The notes beneath the pieces were generated by a model. It saw nothing but the letters and a program-made list of their open reading frames with translations. It did not search any database and was not told the origin of the DNA. Positions 1 to 5,030 of a DNA stretch of 6,700 bases are shown one piece after another. Made by a program: the position numbers and the translations under genes. The DNA comes from an uncultured Actinomycetes bacterium (GTDB taxonomy: Bacteria; Actinomycetota; Actinomycetes; S36-B12), in assembly GCA_903918595.1 (NCBI GenBank), contig CAIXFB010000147.1, positions 1-6,700 on the forward strand. Direction: 5' to 3'. How positions within the stretch are numbered: position 1 is the first letter of the stretch; each line of letters begins with the position of its first letter.

Positions 1-503
1 AGGTACTGGTTAATCAGTTGAGATGAGCTGAAAACAATCTCATTGGTGTGAACGAGTTGACCGCCGAACGACTCTGCCAACTCCCGCTCGCGTCTGATAT
101 TGCCTGTCGGGTCGGCAGCCTCATCAGAATAGTCGCCCCCCTTTACATAGTAATCGGGCCGAACAATGGCAATAGCCGGTAGGGCCGTGGCATCGTGCGT
201 GATGGTTACATAGTCCACGGATGCTAAAGATGCAAGAGCTTCGGCGCGTAGTGCCTCGTTGAAGGCAGGTCGGCCTGGACCCTTATTGACGAAACGGTCA
301 GCAGTTATCGATACGACCAGAACATCCGCAAACTCTTTTGCTTTGGCGAGGTGACGCAAGTGCCCCGGATGGAGGAGATCGAACACACCGTGGCACATCG
401 CGATCCGTTTACCCTGGGATCGGGCTTCAACCAATGCTTGAGATTGAATCGAGTGGCTAAGAATTTTGTCGCCTGCTCGTGGCCGGCCCGAAGGGGCAGT
501 CAC
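1..503 (-). CDS. RfaE-type sugar-phosphate nucleotidylyltransferase, N-terminal part (runs off left edge)
   Basis: This is the first 167 codons of a cytoplasmic nucleotidyltransferase that transfers AMP or CMP from an NTP to a sugar phosphate. Visible motifs: CHGVFDLLHPGHLRHL at about residues 37-52, with the HxGH signature at 45-48; KGGDY in the middle of the domain; and FSSSQLIN near the window edge, in the place of the (S/T)SS(T/K) element that closes RfaE-like domains. The nucleotidyltransferase domain is therefore essentially complete. In similar polysaccharide-cluster proteins of about 500 residues a PfkB-type sugar kinase domain follows; whether it does here lies outside the window. 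The GTG start at 503-501 is chosen because GGAG at 512-509 sits five bases upstream and because it overlaps the preceding reading frame by GTGA. An in-frame GTG eight codons earlier (527-525) is an alternative. Substrate is unknown: heptose-phosphate is the classical RfaE substrate, but this is inference. The gene does not touch the adjacent mobile-element debris and appears intact. Confidence 0.85.
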   Translation of the reverse strand, partial: MTAPSGRPRAGDKILSHSIQSQALVEARSQGKRIAMCHGVFDLLHPGHLRHLAKAKEFADVLVVSITADRFVNKGPGRPAFNEALRAEALASLASVDYVTITHDATALPAIAIVRPDYYVKGGDYSDEAADPTGNIRRERELAESFGGQLVHTNEIVFSSSQLINQY

Positions 504-604
504 GCACGCTCCGCATGAGAGCCGCACCGATCGAGGCCCACTTCAGCGTAGCGTTCAAGATCTACGGTCACGTTTTCGCGCGGGTTGACGTTGTAGCCGA
601 CCAT
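500..604 (-). CDS. 34-codon reading frame coupled to the nucleotidyltransferase; probable 3' remnant of a lost gene
   Basis: An ATG at 604-602 opens a 34-codon frame beginning MVGYNVNPRENVTVDLERYA and ending in a TGA that overlaps the GTG start of the nucleotidyltransferase (GTGA, 503-500). Such four-base overlaps are typical of translationally coupled operon genes. The peptide is hydrophilic and balanced in charge, and reads like the C-terminal end of a folded enzyme; I do not recognise the family. A TAA three codons upstream (613-611) closes the frame. No good ribosome-binding site precedes the ATG, and mobile-element debris begins a few hundred bases further upstream. My reading is that the rest of the upstream gene was lost and only its tail remains, now serving at most as a short leader for the next gene. 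It could also be a chance frame. Confidence 0.4.
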   Translation of the reverse strand: MVGYNVNPRENVTVDLERYAEVGLDRCGSHAERA

Positions 605-872
605 GTCCTGTTAACCCTTCCATACAGGTGATTTCGATCCCACCCAAGATTTCCCATGGGATCCACTTGTGAGTCTACTGTCAGGTGCTTGGGGGCCACT
701 CGGCATGCAATGTTGCGACCGCCCAGCAAACACCACTTCTTCTTGACTGCAATTCGACAAGCCTCGACTGTCCGTCAGCCGACATGACAGCCTCCTGTCT
801 GTCGGACAGCCGATCTCCTATTTGGTCCTGGTGCCGGCGGGAGTGTCGGTGCTCGGCGGGGCGGACCATCGG
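605..872. other. Unassigned region between the operon remnant and the IS30 fragment
   Basis: I find no recognisable gene on either strand. The minus-strand frame that carries the IS30 fragment stays open down to a TGA at 683-681, but the encoded residues no longer match IS30-type transposases after about position 873, so the junction with foreign or deleted sequence lies there. The stretch contains a strong hairpin at 779-805. Short frames on both strands (for example plus 685-897) look like chance openings. Confidence 0.5.
779..805. repeat. Eleven-pair inverted repeat with one bulged base
   Basis: CCGACA (779-784), a single unpaired T, GACAG (786-790), a four-base loop CCTC, then CTGTC (795-799) and TGTCGG (800-805). 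The arms pair perfectly apart from the bulged T. A competing outer pairing exists between CTGTCCG (769-775) and CGGACAG (803-809). There is no T-run on either side, so it does not look like a rho-independent terminator. It lies just beyond the point where the IS30 similarity stops and may be the end of a mobile element or a recombination scar. Confidence 0.6.
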
Positions 873-1374
873 GCCCTCGATGAGTAGGGACTGGTAGAAC
901 GCCTCCTGGCTGATCCTCATGGACTGATGATCTGGGAAGTCGACCCGGATCCGGTTCGCGATCTGCTCAGGGCTCCGCGCAGCCGTCCAGACCCGGTCCT
1001 GGCGGTGGGGCTTGTTGTTCTCTCTGTGGCGCGCGGTGGTGGTGGACCGGGGACCACCGTGCATTCGGTCTCGTGATGCGCCTGCTGAGCTTGTCCCGAA
1101 CGTAAGCGCACAGCCTCAGTTTGGCGACCTGCTTCGCCGCATTCGTCCGCCTGGCCGCCAACTCGGACTTCCATTGCGCGACGGGCGCACGGTAGTCAGA
1201 TGCACCGATACGAGTGGCGGCGTTGCGGCCTGGCTCACGAGACGTCCTCGATGGATCCCGGCCGATGGTTCGGGCGATGTGCCTAACTTCATCGCCTTGC
1301 GCCTTCAACATAGCGATCTCGCCACGATCAGCGAACGACAAGTAGTCGCCTGACGGGGGCTCCAGACGAAAAGG
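873..1374 (-). pseudogene. IS30-family transposase, N-terminal fragment with a frameshift and no catalytic domain
   Basis: The minus strand reads YLSFADRGEIAMLKAQG followed by an HTH-like stretch (VRHIARTIGRDPSRTSRE) and NAATR, the typical N-terminal DNA-binding part of actinobacterial IS30 transposases. This frame is good from about 1374 down to about 1065. Similarity then continues in another frame with SPEQIANRIRVDFPDHQSMRISQEAFYQ, the conserved segment that precedes the DDE domain, ending near 873. So there is a frameshift at about 1065 and loss of the whole DDE catalytic region. A TGA at 1377-1375 closes the frame upstream, and the likely original N-terminus (RLEPPSGDYLSF) begins just after it with no plausible ATG. 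The two reading frames that carry it (TTG at 1341, and an ATG at 1064) are fragments of one dead gene. I found no terminal inverted repeats for this element. Confidence 0.8.
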
Positions 1375-1377
1375 TCA

Positions 1378-1633
1378 CACGCCGCTAGTGTTCCGAACCA
1401 CCGCTGCCGGAACGGTTGCGAGGCACCGACGACGTGGGCTGCAAGAGCGGGAAGCAGTCCCCTGGCAATCTCGATCTAGAACAGCCGCTGCACGTCTCGC
1501 GGGATCGGCGACCTCAACCGTGGCCGCACCGGCCGAGCCGCTGCCTTCTGACGACGAAACATCCAGCACCTTCGACACCACGAGGTGTTGCGACGTCGTG
1601 TTACGACGACGAGTTGAATCTCCCCGGCTGCCG
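1378..1633. other. Unassigned stretch between IS30 fragment and acetyltransferase tail
   Basis: All six frames were read. Open stretches exist on both strands, as expected at high G+C, but none carries a motif I recognise. It could be degraded sequence of the acetyltransferase whose C-terminal end follows, but no hexapeptide repeats are visible here in any forward frame. Confidence 0.4.
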
Positions 1634-1747
1634 AGCGTTCGAGGGAAAGGGACTGCCGTCGTGGGTGCGGGCGCGGTTGCATCTCGCGACGTGGCCGACT
1701 ACCCGATCGTCGTGGGAGTTCCTGCGAGACTCGTTGGCCAAGTTTGA
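1634..1747 (+). pseudogene. C-terminal tail of a hexapeptide-repeat (left-handed beta-helix) acetyltransferase
   Basis: The plus-strand frame ending in TGA at 1745-1747 reads GKGTAVVGAGAVASRDV then ADYPIVVGVPARLVGQV. This is the standard end of sugar or serine O-/N-acetyltransferases of the LbetaH family: last helix coil (VVGAGAV), then (T/S)(K/R)DV, then the (Y)xIVVGxPARxxG closing loop. Only about 35 residues are recognisable. The frame stays open upstream to a GTG at 1388, but those residues show none of the [LIV]-G-x4 repeats, so the catalytic body is missing or scrambled. Acetyltransferases of this kind commonly decorate surface sugars and would fit this locus, but this copy cannot be functional. 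The IS256 relic starts about 100 bases downstream. Confidence 0.6.
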
Positions 1748-1848
1748 AGCCAAGTGACACCTCAACCGATAAAGTACATAGCAGCTGAAGAGCCTCAGTG
1801 ATGCACTTGATGTTGGACCTTGAGGCAAAACCGGTCAAGTCCTGTGAG

Positions 1849-1858
1849 GTGGTGTACG
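1849..1858 (+). repeat. Left terminal inverted repeat of the IS256 relic
   Basis: GTGGTGTACG, matched perfectly and in inverted orientation by 3335-3344. It lies about 25 bases beyond the transposase stop. Inside the repeat the similarity between the two ends becomes imperfect (GCTCATCC on the left against GTGAGC with a gap on the right). Confidence 0.65.
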
Positions 1859-2371
1859 ACGGCTCATCCTTCGTCGTCGTGGTTCAGGCGCTGAGCGCCT
1901 GCAGGGTGATGTCCTCGGTGGCCTCGGTTTCGATGATGGTGGCGGCTTGTGTCGTGGCGAGGACGTCGAGGCCGAGGTAGCGGCGGCCTTCGGCCCAAAC
2001 GCCCGTGCTGCTCGGCCATGACTGCTCCGACGAGGCGGATGATCGAGCCGCGGTCGGGGAAGATCCCGACGACGTCGGTTCTGCGCCGGATCTCGCGGTT
2101 GAGCCGCTCGTTCGGGTTGTTCGACCAGATCTGCCGCCAGATCTCCTTGGGGAACGCGGCGAACGCGAGGATGTCCTCGCGGGCGGTCTCGAGGTGGCCA
2201 GCGACGTCGGGCAGCTTGGTCCCGAGTGCGTCGATGACGCGATCGAAATGGGCGTGCACGGATGGGGCATCGGGCTGGTCGTAGATCGAGTGCAGCATCG
2301 TCCTGACCCACGGCCAGGAGGTCTTCGGCGTGATCGACATCAGGTTCGCCGAGTAATGCGTACGGCAGGCC

Positions 2372-2496
2372 TGCCACCACCGGGAGGGACGGGTCTGCCG
2401 CTGGACCTCGAAGGTCACGCTGCCAAGGTCCTCTTCCGGTGGCGGAGGCGAACCAGCGGGAACATCCCGCCACTGCATATGTTGACGGATGATCGT
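2372..2496. other. 125-bp insert inside the IS256 transposase, bounded by TGCCA repeats
   Basis: Relatives of this transposase read ...W-Q-R-C-R-T-H-Y... without a gap. Here the two halves of that motif are separated: TGGCA (minus strand) occurs at 2501-2497 and again at 2376-2372, exactly 125 bases apart. Removing 125 bp joins the frame of the upstream half to that of the downstream half, so the insert itself is a frameshifting lesion. The insert has no obvious terminal inverted repeats. It contains a perfect hairpin, GCGGGA-ACA-TCCCGC at 2456-2470, and a third TGCCA at 2421-2425. On the minus strand it is open in the downstream frame and begins with an ATG at 2478 (MQWRDVPAGSPPPPEEDLG, then VTFEVQRQTRPSRWW), joining directly to CRTHY. 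This peptide looks protein-like but I do not recognise it. Confidence 0.65.
2456..2470. repeat. Perfect 6-bp hairpin within the 125-bp insert
   Basis: GCGGGA (2456-2461), loop ACA, TCCCGC (2465-2470). No T-run follows on either strand, so terminator function is unlikely. It is the only obvious symmetrical structure in the insert. Confidence 0.55.
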
Positions 2497-3334
2497 TGCC
2501 AGGCTGCGCCCTCGAGGGTCGCGCCGATAGCGGCGACCAGGCCGGCGTGCGCATCGGAGGTCACCAGCCGCACGCCTGACAGCCCGCGGGTGACCAGGTC
2601 GCGGAAGAAACCCAGCCAGCCGGCGCCGTCCTCGCTCGTGGTCACCTGCAGCCCAGGATCTCCCGATGCCCGTCCACGTTGACGCCGGTGGCGACGAGGG
2701 CGTGGACGCCGACCACGCGGCCGTCCTCGCGGACCTTCAGCACGAGCGCGTCCGCGGCGACGAACGTGAACGGACCCGCACCCGCCAGCCGGCGGGTGCG
2801 GAGCCGCTCGACGTGGCCGTCGAGGTCCTTTGCCATCTCCGAGACCTGCGACCTGCTCAGGCCCGTGATCCCCAGGGACTGCACGAGCCTGTCCATCCGG
2901 CGGGTGGACACCCCGAGCAGGTAGCACGTCGCGATCACGCTGGTCAGGGCCCGGTCCGCGCGCTTGCGGCGCTCCAGCAGCCACTCGGGGAAGTACGCGC
3001 CGGCGCGAAGCTTCGGCACCGACAGGTCCAGCGTCCCGGCCCGGGTGTCGAACCCCCGGCCCCGGTAGCCGTTGCGACGGTTGGTCCGGTCCGGGCTCTG
3101 CGTCCCGTACGCAGCGCCGCAGACCGCCTCAGCCTCCGCGCTCATGAGCGTGTTGATGAACAGCGCGAGGAGCTCCCGCAGCAGGTCAGGAGACGCCTAG
3201 GACAGCTGCTCCTCGATAAGGCGGGCAGGGTCGATACTTGGATTGACGGTCATCGTGGTGTCCTTCTTCGAGTCGGTTGTCAGAGATCACCCGATGGCCG
3301 TCGCCTACGTCAGCGCGACACGCTCACCGGGATC

Positions 3335-3344
3335 CGTACACCAC
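3335..3344 (-). repeat. Right terminal inverted repeat of the IS256 relic
   Basis: CGTACACCAC on the plus strand, the exact inverted copy of 1849-1858. It lies about 80 bases upstream of the transposase ATG, the side where the element's own promoter would sit. Confidence 0.65.
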
Positions 3345-3545
3345 TCTGCCGGACGCAACCGCAAAACCTTCGGCGCTACCCGAGTCCATAGGTGCACCAA
3401 GCAGGAATGCGCAGCCTCAGAAGGTGGGTTCGCCTGAGTTCGCAGTGGAATGGTGTCGCAGTCAAGGCATATACAGGGCAACTAGTATGAGAACCTCCGG
3501 ACGAATTCACTCGAGCAAAAGCTCAAAGGAGCGAGGTCGATTTAG
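3345..3545 (+). promoter_or_regulatory. Leader region of the glycosyltransferase gene, with candidate Shine-Dalgarno sites
   Basis: I see no gene here; a plus-strand frame running out of the IS256 end to 3549 has no recognisable content. AAGGAG at 3526-3531 (14 bases from the TTG) and GCGAGG at 3531-3536 (nine bases) are candidate ribosome-binding sites; the second is better spaced. TAGTAT at 3483-3488 fits the loose actinobacterial -10 pattern TAnnnT, but no convincing -35 lies 16-18 bases upstream, so the promoter call is weak. The region starts immediately at the IS256 end, so the original promoter may have been displaced. Confidence 0.35.
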
Positions 3546-4955
3546 TTGAAGGACGATCACTGGCTGACGATTGTCATCTTCGCTTACGACAGACCGGCCA
3601 TCCTTGAGCGTACTGTCCGTTCGCTGTTCGCGGCATTGCCCGACGGAGTAGAGATCTTGATCTCGGTCAACGAAAAGCCTTCATCGATCGATTCCGTAAT
3701 GGCCGTTACCGATCGACTAAGGCGGGACCTGAATGTTCGCGTTGTGCGTACAGGTTCACGCTACCCGATGACCGACCATTTCAACTTTGCGTGGAAGAAA
3801 GTTGAGACCCCGTACTTCATGTTGCTGGGGGACGACGATGGAGTCGCAGCGACCTTTCTTAATGTGGCCAAGGGAATCATCGACGTTCATGGTCCGTCAG
3901 TCGTCAGGTGCCTTCAATCGTATGTGGTTCTCGAAGATCTAGGGGAATTCTTCCCCGAGGGCCGTGTGTTGCTGCCCAAGAATATGACCGGCGAATTGTC
4001 CAAGGTGACAGCCCTCGACGAACTGCGCGCGAACTGCTCCAACTTGAGTTGGTCTTCCAACATGTTCACAGTCATTCCCACCGAGCTGGTGCGGGGAATC
4101 GAGCGAAGATGTGGTCGTTGGTGTTGGGGGATGTCGCCCGATGTTACGGGTGGGAGCCTCTTGCTCGCTGAATTGGCCAGTCGTCCGGACATCCAATGCT
4201 GGAGGCTTGACTCGGCTGCCACCGTCACGGGGCAGTCTAAGCATTCGAATGCCGCATCGGTCTTACTCGGACGCAAGAAGGGTAGAGCGAAGGAGTTCTC
4301 GCGAGAACTCGGAAAGGAGAGCCTGTACCCAACATGGGCTCCGCACAGGGTCTCGGTCGAGGTATCGACCGACCTACTCCTTATGAGTGAGTTGGTTAAC
4401 CACTACTACCCGGATCTTCTTCGTCCAGTTGATCAGCCAGACCCGAGCGTGTTCATGCCACCATTGATTGCGAGTGCGATGCCGCACCAATTGGCTTGCG
4501 CATACATCGAGTCGAGTCGATGGTGGTTCTTTCGCCCACCGCCTGCACTCTTGGCAATCCGAGAGTCCATTGACCGATACGGGATGATGCAGACTGCAAA
4601 GTGGGTCGCTAGGGCGCTCGCCATCTGGAGTCGACGCACTTCGGAGGTCGCGAAGCGTTCTGTAAAGGAGTGGCTCAAGGGTTCTGTTCCACAGTCGATG
4701 CGGCCGAGGTTATTGGGCGCCTTGAAGTTGATCACACATCGCGACCTGCAGTGGCAGCCCTACAGAGGATTGGGCAACTGGGATTCTCCAAACTGGACGA
4801 ACGTCTACCTGGGGAGTGCGGCAGATGTTGCGTCAATGAAGTGGCTGAATGGCATCTCTCCTGAGATCCTTGAGGCGAAGGAGGAACTAAGCGACACAGA
4901 ACAACGGCGTCGAGACGGTGGGCAAGAGGTTCTTGAGAATGATGTCGACCGCTGA
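3546..4955 (+). CDS. Glycosyltransferase, family 2-like (GT-A fold)
   Basis: A 469-residue protein with an N-terminal GT-A nucleotide-sugar-binding fold. WLTIVIFAYDRP at residues 6-17 is the first beta strand and loop typical of GT2 enzymes, ILISVNE at 37-43 is the next strand region, and PYFMLLGDDDG at 89-99 carries the acidic DDD (96-98) that binds the metal and the sugar nucleotide. The remaining roughly 350 residues look like a helical C-terminal domain, longer than in minimal GT2 enzymes. I see no signal peptide or clear membrane segment, so it probably acts at the cytoplasmic face. The TTG start is chosen because a TAG directly precedes it (3543-3545), the GT fold begins only five residues later, and GCGAGG lies nine bases upstream. 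Donor and acceptor cannot be read from sequence. Next to CDP-sugar genes a role in surface glycan assembly is likely. It stands alone on the plus strand, and its visible G+C is lower than that of the IS relic beside it. Confidence 0.85.
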   Translation: MKDDHWLTIVIFAYDRPAILERTVRSLFAALPDGVEILISVNEKPSSIDSVMAVTDRLRRDLNVRVVRTGSRYPMTDHFNFAWKKVETPYFMLLGDDDGVAATFLNVAKGIIDVHGPSVVRCLQSYVVLEDLGEFFPEGRVLLPKNMTGELSKVTALDELRANCSNLSWSSNMFTVIPTELVRGIERRCGRWCWGMSPDVTGGSLLLAELASRPDIQCWRLDSAATVTGQSKHSNAASVLLGRKKGRAKEFSRELGKESLYPTWAPHRVSVEVSTDLLLMSELVNHYYPDLLRPVDQPDPSVFMPPLIASAMPHQLACAYIESSRWWFFRPPPALLAIRESIDRYGMMQTAKWVARALAIWSRRTSEVAKRSVKEWLKGSVPQSMRPRLLGALKLITHRDLQWQPYRGLGNWDSPNWTNVYLGSAADVASMKWLNGISPEILEAKEELSDTEQRRRDGGQEVLENDVDR

Positions 4956-5030
4956 GTCTGCTTAGATCACGACGCCATCGACCTGGTGGGCTTAATTATG
5001 TTGTCCAATTCGATCGGGCGACGCCCCCTA
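4956..5030. other. Convergent intergenic gap between glycosyltransferase and rfbG
   Basis: The 75 bases separate two genes that end toward each other. The only symmetrical element is GGGC-GAC-GCCC at 5016-5026, a 4-bp stem immediately beyond the tandem rfbG stops (TAG TAG at 5033-5028, minus strand). It has no T-run and is at best a weak terminator candidate. Confidence 0.35.

Larger units (their letters stand above)
1884..3253 (-). pseudogene. IS256-family (mutator-type DDE) transposase, inactivated by four lesions
   Basis: ATG at 3253-3251 starts MTVNPSIDPARLIEEQLS. A TAG at 3199-3197 then interrupts it in frame, where relatives have Gln. The same frame continues through TRAGTLDLSVPKLRAGAYFP and GVSTRRMDRLVQSLGI to GHREILG, where one base missing from a G run near 2652-2656 shifts the frame. 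The next frame gives LQVTTSEDGAGWLGFFRDL and LVTSDAHAGL up to GAAWQ, where a 125-bp insert intervenes. CRTHYSANLMSITPK then resumes, running through FPKEIWRQIWSNNPNERLNRE to AEQHG. A final single-base-type shift near 1998-2008 leads to WAEGRRYLGLDVLA and the stop at 1884. All three DDE acidic residues are still encoded, but in three different frames: Asp at 2752-2750, Asp at 2555-2553, Glu at 2109-2107. Without the insert the length is about 414 codons, normal for the family. It cannot make active enzyme. Confidence 0.9.
1849..3344 (-). mobile_element. Decayed IS256-family insertion sequence
   Basis: The element is bounded by a perfect 10-bp inverted repeat: GTGGTGTACG at 1849-1858 and its complement CGTACACCAC at 3335-3344. 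The two ends lie just outside a transposase pseudogene that nearly fills the interval, as expected of IS256-family elements. The total is 1496 bp, or 1371 bp without the 125-bp internal insert, a normal size for the family. The bases flanking the repeats (CCTGTGAG on the left, TCTGCCGG on the right) agree at only four of eight positions, so I see no target-site duplication. Either the flanks have diverged or been rearranged, or my end positions are off by a few bases. The element separates the acetyltransferase remnant from the glycosyltransferase gene. Confidence 0.75.

Noticed and set aside
1416..1757. Plus-strand frame ending in WEFLRDSLAKFEAK
   Set aside because: It is a shifted reading of the bases that encode the acetyltransferase tail, whose family motif is much more convincing.
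2005..3391. Long plus-strand open frames opposite the IS256 transposase
   Set aside because: They lie antisense to clearly recognisable transposase sequence and have no motif of their own; long antisense frames are expected at this G+C content.
3455..3488. Full sigma-70-type promoter for the glycosyltransferase
   Set aside because: TAGTAT fits TAnnnT, but the hexamers 16-18 bases upstream do not resemble TTGACA, so the call would rest on one box.
605..3545. CRISPR array, tRNA, or toxin-antitoxin pair in the gene-poor region
   Set aside because: No regularly spaced repeats, no cloverleaf with a TTC-type arm, and no paired small genes with ribosome-binding sites were seen; the region is explained mainly by decayed mobile elements.
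3277..3549. A 90-codon plus-strand frame crossing the IS256 right end into the glycosyltransferase leader
   Set aside because: It spans an element boundary, has no recognisable content, and overlaps the TTG start region; read as chance.
5016..5026. GGGC-GAC-GCCC as a transcription terminator
   Set aside because: Only a 4-bp stem with a 3-base loop and no T-run on either side; listed only as a weak candidate within the gap.
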